Assembly (NCBI GenBank): GCA_963763495.1
Contig: CAVXOY010000001.1
Span: forward strand, 19,670-83,669
DNA: 64,000 nucleotides
Reading direction: 5' to 3'
DNA from: DAOUEO01 sp963763495
GTDB taxonomy: Bacteria > Chloroflexota > Dehalococcoidia > DSTF01 > JALHUB01
Part shown: positions 8,647-18,285 of the stretch, piece by piece
How positions within the stretch are numbered: position 1 is the stretch's first letter
How the letters are laid out: each line of letters opens with the position of its first letter
Notes under the pieces: generated by a model
Seen by the model: the letters and a program-made list of their open reading frames with translations, nothing else
Databases searched by the model: none
What the model was told of the DNA's origin: nothing
Made by a program: the position numbers and the translations under genes

Positions 8647-9309
8647 ATGAACCTCAGTCAGGAAGAACGACGAGCCAAGATAAAGCTCAACAAGCCCTTC
8701 GCCAAGCCCGTCGAGAAGCTGCGGAGCGACGCGCTCAGCCGCGACGACTACGACCCGGCACAGCTCTTCGCCTGGGGCCAGATGATGGCGGTCTCGGTCC
8801 TGGAGATGCTGAAGGCGGTGGAGGCCCGCTTCGGGCGCGAGGGCCAGGAGGTGTGCACGGAGGCGCTCGCCCGCGTGGGGGAGCGGCTGGCGCAGGAGGG
8901 ACTGGCGGGGGTCGAGATGCCGGAGGGAATGTCCGATGTCGAGGCGATCTCGCTGTTCGCCACCTGGATCAACGAGCAGTTGTACGCCTCTGTCGAGAAG
9001 CCGAGCATCGACAGCGCGGATGCCGCTTCCTTCGACATCCTCTGGTGCCCGCATCAGGACGTGTACGGGCCCTTCGACTGCCGGGTGCAGCGCTATTTGG
9101 TCGAGGGGATGATGCGCGGCGCTTCCGAGAAGCTGACGGGCGGCGGGTTCGAGACGTTCAACGTCCGCTGCGACAGCACGATGCCGGCGGGGGCGCCGAC
9201 CTGCCACTTCAGCATCTGGCGGACGCGAGAAGGCGAGGATAACGCCTGGACGGCCTACTCACGGCAGTTGGAGGATAAGGCGCTGGGCGGGCCGGCTACT
9301 GCTCCTTGA
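8647..9309 (+). CDS. Conserved hypothetical protein, possibly ATC-hydrolase-like, 220 aa
   Basis: This soluble protein has no signal peptide or membrane segment. Its start ATG at 8647 has a GGAGGTGACGAC leader. Recognisable local features are a helical N-terminal half rich in Glu and Arg, then WCPHQDVYGPFDCRV, RGASEKLTGGGFETFNVRC and a C-terminal CHFSIWR. The spacing of Cys and aromatic residues near the end reminds me of the L-2-amino-thiazoline-4-carboxylate hydrolase-like family, but the match is from memory and weak. Its stop overlaps the 3' end of the convergent cyclophilin gene by about 14 bases. No neighbour points to a pathway. Confidence 0.6.
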   Translation: MNLSQEERRAKIKLNKPFAKPVEKLRSDALSRDDYDPAQLFAWGQMMAVSVLEMLKAVEARFGREGQEVCTEALARVGERLAQEGLAGVEMPEGMSDVEAISLFATWINEQLYASVEKPSIDSADAASFDILWCPHQDVYGPFDCRVQRYLVEGMMRGASEKLTGGGFETFNVRCDSTMPAGAPTCHFSIWRTREGEDNAWTAYSRQLEDKALGGPATAP

Positions 9310-10050
9310 TGTCGATGCCGAGCATCTTGTCGCCCTTGACGAGCTGACGCACGACATCCATCCCCGCTGTCACCTTGCCGAAGGGCCAGAAGTCGCCGGT
9401 CTCGAACTGGTGAGACGGCTGGAGGACGATGAAGAACTGGCTGCCATTCGCCATTTCCTCCCCTGGGTTAGCAAGACCGCCCAGCGTTCCCTCTTCGAAG
9501 GGGTGCGAGTTCGGCTCTTTGGCGATCTCGTAGCCGGGGCCGCCGGTGCCCAGGTTCGTCGGATCACCGGTCTGGACGGAGAAGTCGGGCTGGACGTAGT
9601 GGAACGGCAGGTCGTCGTAGAAGCCGTCTTTGGCCAGGAAGACGAAGTTGTTGACGGTGTTGGGAGCGTCCTTGGCGAAGAGCTCGACCTGGATGTCGCC
9701 CTTGTCGGTCCGTATGGTCGCGGTGTAGGTCTTAGCAGTGTCGATGGTCATCGGCGGCGCGGCGGCGTACTGCTTGACCTGCGGGGCAGGCGTCTCGGTA
9801 ACACTGGGGGTGGCAAGCTCCGTCGCAGGGGTGTCGGCGTCACACGCACGGTGTTGCCACGCGTCGCACAGACAGCCAGACCACCGGTGAGCACGCTGCC
9901 ACACATAATCAAGGCGCCGACAATGTAGAACAGCCTGACGTTGCTGAATATGCCGAAGGGGCCGTGCCTGGCCGCGGGCCCTGACCAGTCGGCTACACCG
10001 CGCGGGCTTTTCCTCCCCTTGGTCTTCCTGGGATGTTTGCTCTTGGGCAT
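9296..10050 (-). CDS. Membrane-anchored cyclophilin-type peptidyl-prolyl isomerase (one frameshift)
   Basis: The enzyme would catalyse cis-trans isomerisation of Xaa-Pro bonds outside the membrane. The N-terminus MPKSKHPRKTKGRKSP is basic and probably cytoplasmic. One transmembrane helix follows (residues ~40-62), then a Thr/Pro-rich linker. The cyclophilin domain contains RTDKGDIQVELFAKDAPNTV, FYDDLPFHYVQ, GSQFFIVL and FGKVTAGMDVV. The linker is broken at about 9830-9850: the anchor and the catalytic domain lie in different frames. Either two extra bases or one missing base would restore a single protein of about 250 residues. Start ATG is at 10050. Confidence 0.85.
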
Positions 10051-10116
10051 CGATTCTTCCTATCTGCGGAGAAGTCTATGTCTAATGCTCGTCACATGCT
10101 CGTCGAGAGCGCAGTC

Positions 10117-10146
10117 AGTATAGCAAAACGCTTCCCGGTTCGGCAA
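10117..10146 (-). promoter_or_regulatory. Promoter for the cyclophilin gene
   Basis: On the minus strand, TTGCCG (10141-10146) and TATACT (10117-10122) are separated by 18 bases, with TGC immediately before the -10 (extended -10). Confidence 0.5.
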
Positions 10147-10174
10147 AAGCGCGCGGGCTATAGCAAGCCCCCGC
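10144..10174 (-). terminator. Possible terminator after tRNA-Arg
   Basis: Read on the minus strand, GCGGGGGCT and AGCCCGC can form a GC-rich stem with a two-base bulge, followed by a short TTTT. It lies about 30 bases downstream of the tRNA-Arg 3' end and overlaps the cyclophilin promoter. Confidence 0.4.
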
Positions 10175-10204
10175 TCATCGCGAGGGCCTGCCGATCCTTC
10201 TGAG

Positions 10205-10280
10205 TGGTACCCCCGGCGGGACTCGAACCCACGCATCCGGCTCCGGAGGCCGGCGCTCTATCCGACTGAGCTACGGGGGC
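10205..10280 (-). tRNA. tRNA-Arg (anticodon CCG)
   Basis: Read on the minus strand, the acceptor GCCCCCG pairs with CGGGGGT (one terminal G-T wobble). The D stem is GCTC/GAGC, and the anticodon stem CCGGC/GCCGG encloses CTCCGGA with anticodon CCG. The T arm contains GGTTCGAGTCC. The discriminator is A and CCA is encoded. Confidence 0.95.
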
Positions 10281-10363
10281 CCGCTTGTCATCTTAACCGC
10301 TGCTCGGCGGCAGGGCAAGGGTTTGGGCGCAGGCGTAACTCTCCAGGAGAAGCACCCGGCGCA

Positions 10364-11074
10364 TCAGTGGCAGGTTCTCTGATACGATCTGTCGGGCGGG
10401 CTTGCCATCTCTTCAGCCAGCGCTTTCGCGTACACACTCGCAATCACAGCATGGCCAGCGTCCCCCGGGTGAAAACCGTCACCATGATAAGGCTCGAGGA
10501 AGGCATAGTCCTGAGGGGTCGAAATAAGCTCCGTACGTAACTTTGTTGCGGACCATAGGTCAGCCACTGCTACGTCCCGCTTGGCTGCCTCTTGAGAAAT
10601 GATCTGACTGAACTCCTCCGCCCGGGAGTAGACGGGGTTATCAGGCGCCCAGCCGAGCCAGGGCACGGTTCCCGCCACAACGATGGTCCCGTCGCCAACA
10701 ACGCAGTCGAGAATGTCTGCGTAGCCCTGCCGGAATACATCCGGCGTTATTCGCTCGTCTACTGCAGCGTGGACACCGAACTCTATGAAGACAAAGCTAC
10801 GGTCTTTCTTCATAGCGCGGGCTGCTACCGCCAGGCTCCGTGCCGGATCAACAGAAATGAATTCCCCTGTCTTTTCATGCACTCCCCGCCTGTCAAGATC
10901 TTGTGTGAGCAGAGAAACGAAGGTATTGGACCGGTTCGAAGCCGCCATCCCGAGGGTGATGCTATCGCCCAAGAAGACGGTGCCTGCGTCGTCATATAGT
11001 ATCTCCTTCGCCATCAAGAAAAGTGCCAGGAGCACTAAGGTAACTAGGAGCAGCGAGGCGGTCCTTTTTTTCAA
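10364..11074 (-). CDS. Exported SGNH/GDSL-family hydrolase
   Basis: This is a predicted extracytoplasmic esterase or lipase-like hydrolase of the SGNH fold. It begins MKKRT followed by a hydrophobic stretch (residues 6-21) that acts as a signal anchor or uncleaved signal peptide. The block I nucleophile motif GDSIT lies at residues 36-40 (Ser38). The C-terminal block V has the Asp-x-x-His dyad in GDGFHPGDAGH. Block III appears as GTVPWLGWAPDN. The substrate cannot be told; family members act on lipids, acetylated sugars or peptidoglycan. It stands alone between tRNA-Arg and the permease gene. Confidence 0.8.
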   Translation of the reverse strand: MKKRTASLLLVTLVLLALFLMAKEILYDDAGTVFLGDSITLGMAASNRSNTFVSLLTQDLDRRGVHEKTGEFISVDPARSLAVAARAMKKDRSFVFIEFGVHAAVDERITPDVFRQGYADILDCVVGDGTIVVAGTVPWLGWAPDNPVYSRAEEFSQIISQEAAKRDVAVADLWSATKLRTELISTPQDYAFLEPYHGDGFHPGDAGHAVIASVYAKALAEEMASPPDRSYQRTCH

Positions 11075-11168
11075 AGATTCCCCAATCCTTCAGGCGGCCT
11101 CGTAAGCAGACGCGCGCCTGGCTAGGAGAATACCACAAAGCAGAGCCGTACCGGTATATGACAAGCCG

Positions 11169-12455
11169 CTAGAGGAGGTAGCGCAGCCAGATGTAGAGGC
11201 TGCTCACCACCAGCGAGAGCAGGGTGACGAGGCTGCCGTAGCGGAAGAACTCCCAGAAGCGGATGCGCTGTCCGCTTCGCTCCGCCAGGTGGGCGACGAG
11301 GACGTTGGCGGAGGCGGCGACAATCGTCAGGTTCCCGCCGAGGCAGGCGCCGAGGGCGAGCGACCACCAGAGGACATCGCCCGGCCCGCCGTTGCCGCCC
11401 AGGCCGACGCCCATCTCCCGCACGACGGGTATCATCGCCGTGGTGTAGGGGATGTTGTCGACGACGCCGGAGAGGATGCCGGAGACCCAGAGGACGGTCA
11501 GCGACGCCGCGGTCGTGTTGCCGCCGGTCAGATCGCTCATCTTCTCGCCAGCGTCGCTGAGGAGGCCGACCCAATCGAGGCCGCCGACGACGACGAAGAG
11601 GCCGACGAAGAAGAACAGGGTCGACCACTCGACCTCGCGCAGGATTTCGTGCGGGTCCTGACGGCTGAGGAGAAGAAGGACGGCAGCGCCAAGAAGGGCG
11701 ACGGTCGCCGGCTCGTAGTGGAGCACGCCGTGGAGAAGGAAGCCGAGGAAGGTCAGCGCCAACACGGCCGTCGAGAGCCAGAGAAGGCGGTAGTCGCTGA
11801 TGTGGCCGCGCCTATCCATCGCCATGATGCGGGCTCGAACGTCGGGGTGGACGGCGAGTTGCTTGGCGAAGAGGAGGGGCGCCAGGAGCAGGTAGAGGAC
11901 GAGGATGAGGACAACCACGGGCGCCAGGTTGGTGACGAAGGAGCCGAAGTCGAGGCCGGCGGCGCTGCCGACGAGGATGTTGGGTGGATCGCCGATTAGG
12001 GTGGCGGTGCCGCCGACGTTGGAGGCAAGGGCCTCGGAGATGAGGAAGGGGACGGCGCTGATCTCGAGGGCGCCGGCGATGTAGATGGTGATGGGGGCCA
12101 TAAGGACGACGACGGTCACGTTGTCGAGGAAGGCAGAGAGGACGGCGGTCACGAGGGAAAGCAGAATGAGTATCCGCAAGGGGCTGCCACCGGCGAGATG
12201 GGCGGAGTGGACGGCCAGCCAGGGGAAGACGCCGGTCTTGGCCACGATGTTGACGATGATCATCATGCCGGCGAGGAGGAAGATGACGTTGAGGTCGATG
12301 GCGGCGAAGGCCTGCCGCTGGTCGTAGCCCTCCAGCTTGACGGCGATCATCAGGGCAGCGCCGGCGAGGGCAGCGGCGGTCTTGGGGACGCGCTCGGAGA
12401 TTATCGCCAGGTAGGTGAGGCCGAAGATAAGGACGGCCAGGACCTCGTCAGACAA
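11169..12455 (-). CDS. SLC13/ArsB/NhaD-superfamily permease
   Basis: This polytopic membrane transporter has about 11-12 hydrophobic helices over 428 residues. The hallmark motifs of the ion transporter superfamily appear twice: AFLDNVTVVVLMAPI in the first half and VVDNIPYTTAMIPV in the second. SNVGGTATLIGDPPNILVG occurs after the first. These are shared by ArsB arsenite pumps, NhaD Na+/H+ antiporters and citrate-type carriers, so the substrate is not decided by sequence. No arsenic regulator or reductase gene is nearby, which argues against a dedicated arsenite role. The start ATG at 12455 is preceded by AGGACTCCCC-type purine-poor sequence, so the RBS is weak. Confidence 0.85.
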   Translation of the reverse strand: MSDEVLAVLIFGLTYLAIISERVPKTAAALAGAALMIAVKLEGYDQRQAFAAIDLNVIFLLAGMMIIVNIVAKTGVFPWLAVHSAHLAGGSPLRILILLSLVTAVLSAFLDNVTVVVLMAPITIYIAGALEISAVPFLISEALASNVGGTATLIGDPPNILVGSAAGLDFGSFVTNLAPVVVLILVLYLLLAPLLFAKQLAVHPDVRARIMAMDRRGHISDYRLLWLSTAVLALTFLGFLLHGVLHYEPATVALLGAAVLLLLSRQDPHEILREVEWSTLFFFVGLFVVVGGLDWVGLLSDAGEKMSDLTGGNTTAASLTVLWVSGILSGVVDNIPYTTAMIPVVREMGVGLGGNGGPGDVLWWSLALGACLGGNLTIVAASANVLVAHLAERSGQRIRFWEFFRYGSLVTLLSLVVSSLYIWLRYLL

Positions 12456-12518
12456 GGGGAGTCCTCCTCAGACCGGACAGCACGGGCGGGATGCCGACCG
12501 CCAGTTCACACGGCGGCA

Positions 12519-12547
12519 ATTATAGCATGTCGCGCCGGTGGTAGCGG
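12519..12547 (-). promoter_or_regulatory. Extended -10 promoter for the permease gene
   Basis: On the minus strand TGCTATAAT, an extended -10 with a perfect hexamer (12519-12524), lies about 64 bases before the permease start. The -35 region has no good match. The same TGCTATAAT occurs before prfA. Confidence 0.4.
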
Positions 12548-12664
12548 GACGGGCAACGCTTCTGTAGACTCGCGCTGGAGCGAGACGACGCCTATGGCAG
12601 CAGTTACGGAGATAACGCGCCGTCGCTGCGTCCCAGCCATAAACGTCGAGAGCTCGTGGGAGGC

Positions 12665-14194
12665 TCAGGCGCCGCGGTGGCGGTACTGGACGGCCTCCGC
12701 CACGTGCTGCGAGCCGATCTCCTCTGACCCCGCGAGGTCGGCGATGGTGCGGGCCAGCTTCAGAGTGCGGTGAAACGCCCGCGCCGATAGGCTGAGCTGG
12801 TTCATCGCCAGACGCAGCAGCGCCTTCGCCGGCTCGGCCAGGCAGTCCTGACAGTGCGCCCGCACCTCCGTCGGCGTCATCTCGGCGTTGCAGGCGATGC
12901 GCGAGCCATCGAAGCGGGCAGTCTGACAGCGGCGCGCGGTCTCCACGCGCTGCCGCACCTTCTCCGACGACTCACCGGCGCCGTCGCCCGCCAGCTTCTC
13001 GTACTCCACGTGGGGCACCTCGACGAAGATGTCGATGCGGTCGAGCAAGGGGCCCGATATCCGCTTCTGATAACGGCTCACGGTGAAGTTGGAGCAGCTA
13101 CACTCTTTCGTCGGGTCGCCGTAGAAGCCGCAGGGACAGGGGTTCATGGCGGCGACGAGCATGAAGTTGGCGGGGAAGGTGACGCTGCCGTGGGCGCGGC
13201 TGATGGTGACGACGCGGTCTTCCATCGGCTGGCGCAGCACCTCGAGGCCCATCTGGCCGAACTCGGGCAGCTCGTCGAGGAAGAGGACGCCGCGATGGCT
13301 GAGGGTGATCTCGCCCGGCGCGAGGCCGGGGGCCGCCACCGACGAGGCCGGCGTGCGAGACGGTGTGATGGGGCGACGCGGAAGGGCCGCTGCGCGGATG
13401 AGGGGGGTGTCCGAGGGCAGGAGGCCGCTCACGCTGTAGATGCGGGTGACCTCCAGGGCCTCGCTGGATGACATGGCGGGCAGGATCGAGGGCAGGGAAC
13501 GGGCAAGAAGCGTCTTGCCGCTGCCGGGCGGGCCGGTCATGAGGACGTTGTGGCCGCCGGCCGCCGCGACTTCCAGGGCGCGCTTGACGTGCTCCTGGCC
13601 TTTGATGTCGGCGAAGTCGCTGCCCTCCCAGATCGGACGGTCGGCGTCGGACTCCGCCGGGTCAGGGACGAAGGGCTCTATCGGCTCCATGCCGGAGAGA
13701 TGGGCGGCAAGCTGGGCAAGGGCGGCGACGGGCATGACCGTCACGCCTTCGATAAGCGACGCCTCACGGGCATCGGCCTCGGGGACGTAGACGGTGTCGA
13801 GGCCGGCGTCTTTGGCGAGGGCGACCATCGCCAGGATGCCGCGGGAGTGGCGCACCTGGCCGTCGAGGGAGAGCTCGCCGAGGAGGAGGGCGCTGGAGAG
13901 ATCGGCGACGACCTGGCCGGAGGCGATAAGGATGCCGACGGCTATCGGCAGGTCGTAGGCGGGGCCTTCTTTGCGGATGTCGGCGGGCGCGAGGTTGACG
14001 GTGATGCGCTTCTGGGGGAACTGGAGGCCGGAGTTGCGGATGGCGGAGCGGACGCGCTCTTTCGCCTCCTGGACGGCGGTATCGGGCAGGCCGACGATGT
14101 AGAAGGCAGGGAGGCCGGAGGCGATGTCTACCTCGACCTCGACGATGGCTCCGTCCAGGCCAATGACGGCGCAGGAAAGGACTTTAGCGAGCAT
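12665..14194 (-). CDS. comM: ComM/YifB-type AAA+ ATPase (Mg-chelatase-like)
   Basis: ComM is a hexameric helicase-like AAA+ protein that promotes branch migration during natural transformation; many bacteria carry it without known competence. The N-terminal Lon-like domain begins MLAKVLSCAVIGLDG and contains GLPDTAVQEAKERVRSAI and NLAPADIRKEG. The AAA+ domain has Walker A GPPGSGKT near residue 220, LFLDELPEF as Walker B and the sensor region AMNPCPCGFYGD. Two Cys clusters (CPCGFYGDPTKECSC) are typical. The C-terminal Mg-chelatase helix bundle ends at 12665. The length of 509 residues is normal. No other competence genes are in the window. Confidence 0.93.
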   Translation of the reverse strand: MLAKVLSCAVIGLDGAIVEVEVDIASGLPAFYIVGLPDTAVQEAKERVRSAIRNSGLQFPQKRITVNLAPADIRKEGPAYDLPIAVGILIASGQVVADLSSALLLGELSLDGQVRHSRGILAMVALAKDAGLDTVYVPEADAREASLIEGVTVMPVAALAQLAAHLSGMEPIEPFVPDPAESDADRPIWEGSDFADIKGQEHVKRALEVAAAGGHNVLMTGPPGSGKTLLARSLPSILPAMSSSEALEVTRIYSVSGLLPSDTPLIRAAALPRRPITPSRTPASSVAAPGLAPGEITLSHRGVLFLDELPEFGQMGLEVLRQPMEDRVVTISRAHGSVTFPANFMLVAAMNPCPCGFYGDPTKECSCSNFTVSRYQKRISGPLLDRIDIFVEVPHVEYEKLAGDGAGESSEKVRQRVETARRCQTARFDGSRIACNAEMTPTEVRAHCQDCLAEPAKALLRLAMNQLSLSARAFHRTLKLARTIADLAGSEEIGSQHVAEAVQYRHRGA

Positions 14195-14405
14195 GTGCCC
14201 CTAGTTATCGCATATCGAACGGGGTTAGACAAGAGGGAGTGGCAGATCTCAGCGTGAAACCCCGCCTGTCGATGGGTGAGGTGCAGACCATCCCCAAGAA
14301 CGCGAAGATGGCGATGTGGAAGGCTGAAGCCTTCCGCTACACTGAAAACCCAAGAATGACGATGGGGATCGTGCTCTAGTGAGCGCCTTCGGGGCGGGCG
14401 AACGG

Positions 14406-14570
14406 CTAGTGCGGCTTACGACGGTGCGCGGCGACCAGCCCGCCTTCGGTGAGGATCGCCATCAGCGACAGACCGAACATCGTCGCCGTCCACTTCATCT
14501 CGGCGTCTATCGCGCCGCTCCAGAGAAGACCGACGAGTATGGTCAACGTAACCAGGAATATGTTCTGCAT
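14406..14570 (-). CDS. Small membrane protein, 54 aa, immediately downstream of rel
   Basis: This 54-residue gene starts at ATG 14570, about 28 bases after the restored rel stop, with a clear AAGGAG ribosome-binding site. The sequence begins MQNIFLVTLTILVGLLWSG (one transmembrane helix). A short DAEMKW loop leads to a second hydrophobic stretch (TMFGLSLMAILTEGGLVAA), and the protein ends in a basic HRRKPH tail. It is probably co-transcribed with rel. No function is recognised. The good RBS and the two-helix layout with a positive C-terminus support a real protein. Confidence 0.6.
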   Translation of the reverse strand: MQNIFLVTLTILVGLLWSGAIDAEMKWTATMFGLSLMAILTEGGLVAAHRRKPH

Positions 14571-14597
14571 GCCGTTCTCCTTTTCCGTCCCGCGTTT

Positions 14598-16788
14598 CTA
14601 CGCCTTGGCCGGGCGATCGCTGCCCTGGACATGGCGGTCGACGGAGAATACGCCGCGCACGCTCTCCAGCTTGCTGAAGAGGCGCGTGAGCTGGTCGACG
14701 CCGGTGGTCAGGAGGGTGATGTAGACGCTAACAGTGCGGTCGCTGTGCTCCTGGGTGCCGCACGGCCTGCATGTTCACTTTCTCCTCGGCGACGATGTTG
14801 CCGATGTCCCGCAGAAGCCCGACGCGGTCCCACGCCTCCATGCGAATGGCTACGGGATAGAGCTCGCCGCTGCGGCCCCACTCGACATCGACAAGGCGGT
14901 CTACTTCGTCCTCGTGGATGATGTTGGGGCAATCGCGGCGGTGGACGGTGACGCCGCGGCTGCGGGTCACGTAGCCGATCACGGCGTCGCCGGGGACGGG
15001 ATTGCAGCAGCGGGCGATCTGGGTCAGAAGGTCGCCGGTGCCCAAGACTTCGATGTTGGAGGTGTAGACAGGGGCCTGGGGCGCCTCGACGGCCGGCGGC
15101 GTGAGGTCTTGCTGTTCCTTGATGAGAGGCGCCAACCGGCTCGCTATCTGGTGGAGGCTAACACCGCCGTAACCGATCGCGGCGAGGAAGTCATCCAGAT
15201 CCTCATACTTGAACGACTGGACGAGCTGGTCCTGAACGTCGGCCGGGCTGAGTCCCATCCGGCGCAGCTCCTTCTGGAGAATGTCGCGGCCACGCTCCAC
15301 GTTCGTCGCCCGCTCCTGGAGCTTGAACCAGGCGCGGATCTTCTCCCGCGAGTGGTTGGTCATGACGTAGCCCAGGTTCGGGTTGAGCCAGTCGCGGGAA
15401 GGGCCACGAGGGGCCTTGCTGGTCATGATCTCGACGACGTCGCCGTTTTGGAGTTCGTAGTTGAGGGCGACGAGACGGCCGTTGACGCGGGCGCCGATGC
15501 AGCGGTGGCCGACGTCGGTGTGGATGCGGTAGGCGAAGTCGACGGGCGTGGCGCCGACGGGGAGGTCTTTCATCTCGCCCTTGGGGGTGTAGACGAAGAC
15601 CTGGTCGTGGAAGATGTCGGTCTTAACGATCTCCACGAAGTCGTCGGCGGCAGCGAGGTCGCGCTGCCACTCCAGGAGCTGCCGGAGCCAGGAGACCTGC
15701 TCTTCGAAACGGAGGTCGCCCTTGCCGCCTTCTTTGTAGCGCCAGTGGGCGGCCACGCCGTACTCGGCCAGCCGGTGCATCTCCTGCGTGCGTATCTGCA
15801 CCTCCAGCGCCTGCGCCCCCAGGCAGAGAACGGTGGTATGGAGAGACCGGTAGACACCCTCGCGGGGAGTGGCGATGTAGTCGTCGAACTGGCCGGGGAT
15901 AGGACGCCAGAGGTTGTGGACGACACCGAGCGCTCGATAGCAGTCGGCTTCCGTGTCGACGAGGACGCGCAGGGCCAGCAGGTCGTAGATCTCGTTGAAG
16001 GTCTTGCCCTGGGCAGAATACTTTTCCATCTTGCGGTAGATGCTGTAGAGGTGCTTGGCGCGGCCCTGAACCTCGGCCTTGATGCCGTTCTTCTCCAACT
16101 CCTTGCGGAGGATGCTTTCCACCTGAGCAACGTACTTCTCGCGGGCCGCGCGGCTGGAGGCGAGCAGGCCGGCGACGACGCGGTAGCGCTCGGGGTCCAG
16201 ATAGCGGAAGGCAAGGTCTTCAAGCTCTCTGCTTATCTGCCAGATGCCGAGACGGCTGGCCAGGGGGGCGTAGATCTCCATCGTCTCCTGGGCCACGCGC
16301 TGCTGCTTCTCCGGTGAGAGGGCGTCGAGGGTGCGCATGTTGTGCAGACGGTCGGCGAGCTTGATGATGACGACACGCACGTCCTTCGCCATGGCGAGGA
16401 ACATCTTGCGCAGGTTCTCGGCCTGGGCGGCCTTGTCCCGCACGCGCTCATCGGGGGCCTTCCAGGCGATCTTCTCCAGCTTGGTGGCGCCGTCGACGAG
16501 GCGGGCGACATCCTTGCCGAAGCGCTTGACCAGCTCGGCGTTGGGGATACCGCAGTCCTCTTGCACGTCGTGCACGAGCGCGGCGGCGACGGCAGTGGCG
16601 TCGAGCTGGAGGTTGGCTACGGTCCAGGCGGCATCCAGGGGGTGGGTGATGAAGGGGTCGCCGGTCTTGCGAAGCTGGTCGTGGTGGCACTCCTCAGCGA
16701 AGCGATACGCCTCCTCGATGAGGGGTATCTTGTCGTCGGGGATATATTCCCGCGTCTTTTCGAGGAGTTCGTTGATATCAGCAACCAT
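14598..16788 (-). CDS. rel: RelA/SpoT-family (p)ppGpp synthetase/hydrolase (one frameshift)
   Basis: Rel makes and degrades the alarmone (p)ppGpp in response to starvation. The hydrolase HD domain is intact: ITHPL near residue 47, HDVQED near 73-78 and KLADRLHNMRT. The synthetase domain shows YDLLALRV and QFDDYIATPREGVYRSLHTT near residue 300. The TGS domain (VFVYTPKGEMKDLPVGATP) and C-terminal region follow. The frame breaks within the ACT domain at about 14760. The next frame gives TQEHSDRTVSVYITLL and the expected end at 14598-14600, so one extra base is present. The total of about 730 residues is normal. Start ATG is at 16788. Confidence 0.94.
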
Positions 16789-16881
16789 CAGATCAGCAGA
16801 TTCAGCGCCAACTTGATACTAATTTAACACATCGGGCAGCATTGGTGATCGATGGTCTGAGACTCAGCGGGATAGCAGCGC

Positions 16882-16911
16882 TTTACAAGTCCGGCATCGC
16901 TTCGGTATGCT
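16882..16911 (+). promoter_or_regulatory. Promoter for hisS
   Basis: TTTACA at 16882-16887 and TATGCT at 16906-16911 are 18 bases apart. The hisS start is about 48 bases downstream. Confidence 0.5.
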
Positions 16912-16958
16912 GAACCCGGTCTGGAAGCCCAGCATATCCCTAGAGATCGGAGTCAAGC

Positions 16959-18222
16959 TTGTTCACTGCCCCTCGCGGCACAGCCGACATCCTGCCCGCC
17001 GAACAGCCCTACTGGCAGCGCGTCTTCAAAGAGGCGGAGGAGCTGTGCCGGCTGTTCGGCTATGCGCGCATCGACACGCCCATCTTCGAGGAGGCGGCGC
17101 TGTTCGAGCGCGGCGTGGGGTCGGCGACGGATATCATCCAGAAGGAGATGTACGTCTTCGAGGACCGCAGCGGCGAGAAGATGGCACTGCGACCGGAGGG
17201 GACGGCGAACGTCTGCCGCGCTTATCTCCAGCACGGGATGCAGAACCTGCCCCAGCCGGTGCGGCTGTACTACGTGTCCCCCACCTTTCGCTACGAGCGG
17301 CCGCAGGCAGGACGTCGCCGCCAGCACATGCAACTCGGCTGCGAGGCGATCGGTGAGAGTGACGCCGCCGTCGACGGGGAGCTGATCGAGCTGGTCTGGC
17401 GGCTCTACGAGAACCTGGGGCTGAAAGACCTCGTCCTCCTCCTCAACACCATCGGCGACCACAAGTGCCGTCCCGCCTATCTGAAAGCGCTGAAGGCGTA
17501 CTACAAGGGGCACGTGGACGACCTCTGCCGGGACTGTCGCGACCGCTACGAACGCAACCCGCTCCGTCTCCTCGACTGCAAGCAGGAGAGCTGCCAGCCG
17601 GTGATCGCAGCGGCGCCGAAGATGAGCGATCACCTGTGCGACGAGTGCCGCGACCACTTCGACGCGCTCTGCCGCTACCTGGATGCACTGTCCATCCCCT
17701 ACAAGATCGACCCTCACCTGGTGCGGGGGCTCGACTACTACACGCGCACGGTGTTCGAGGTGCAGCCGCGGGGCGGCGGCCAGCAGAGCACGATCGGGGC
17801 CGGCGGCAGGTACGACGGGCTGATCGAGGAGCTGGGCGGCAAGCCGACGCCCGGCATCGGCTTCGCGACGGGCATCGAGCGGATAGTGCTGAACATGAAG
17901 AAGCACAAAGCCACCGTGCCGCCGCCAACGGCGCCGGCAGGTTTACGTGGCCTATCAGAACGCGAAGGCGCGGGCGGAGGCGGTGCGGCTGGCCAGCCGG
18001 CTGCGTCGAGAGGGGATAGCGGCGACGATGGCGATGGGAGACCGCAGTCTGAAGTCGCAGATGCGGCAGGCGAACGCAACCGGCGCGTCTTTCGTGCTCA
18101 TACTGGGTGAAGAGGAGATGGCCGCCGGGACGGTGCAGGTGCGGAAGATGGCGGACGGCAGCCAGCAGCAGATTGCGTCGGGAGTGATTGCGGGTTTCCT
18201 CCGCAGCGCTCTCAGCGGGTGA
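16959..18222 (+). CDS. hisS: Histidyl-tRNA synthetase (one frameshift)
   Basis: HisS charges tRNA-His in the cytoplasm. The TTG start at 16959 follows GATCGGAG and gives MFTAPRGTADILP, the normal family start. Class II motifs are present: ALRPEGTANVCRAY, motif 2 in FRYERPQAGRRRQHMQ, the histidine-A motif GLDYYTRTVFE and GGRYDGLIEELGG. After MKKHKATVP the frame breaks at about 17935. The next frame supplies the anticodon-binding domain, beginning QVYVAYQNAKARAEAVRLA and ending at 18222. A single extra base in the run ccggcag restores one protein of about 420 residues. Confidence 0.93.
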
Positions 18223-18235
18223 TCGGCGCAGCGCC

Positions 18236-18264
18236 TTTAGAAGCGCCCTTGCCTGTGCTATAAT
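18236..18264 (+). promoter_or_regulatory. Promoter for prfA-prmC
   Basis: TTTAGA at 18236-18241 and a perfect TATAAT at 18259-18264 are separated by 17 bases, with TGC before the -10. Transcription would start near 18271. Confidence 0.65.
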
Positions 18265-18285
18265 CAACGCAGCTAAGAAGTCGGG

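Noticed and set aside
8434..9207. Minus-strand frame covering tRNA-Pro and the 220-aa gene
   Set aside because: It crosses a tRNA and opposes a better-supported gene with a ribosome-binding site.
11289..11999. Long plus-strand frame opposite the permease gene
   Set aside because: The permease on the minus strand has clear family motifs. The plus-strand translation is Gly/Asp/Glu-rich shadow sequence.
14254..14379. Short plus-strand frame of 41 codons starting with GTG
   Set aside because: The composition is protein-like, but there is no usable ribosome-binding site, promoter or recognisable motif, so it was not listed as a gene.
14734..16317. Open frame of 527 codons on the plus strand
   Set aside because: It is antisense to rel, which is clearly coding. 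Its low-complexity Gly/Val/Asp-rich translation is typical of an antisense frame in a GC-rich gene.
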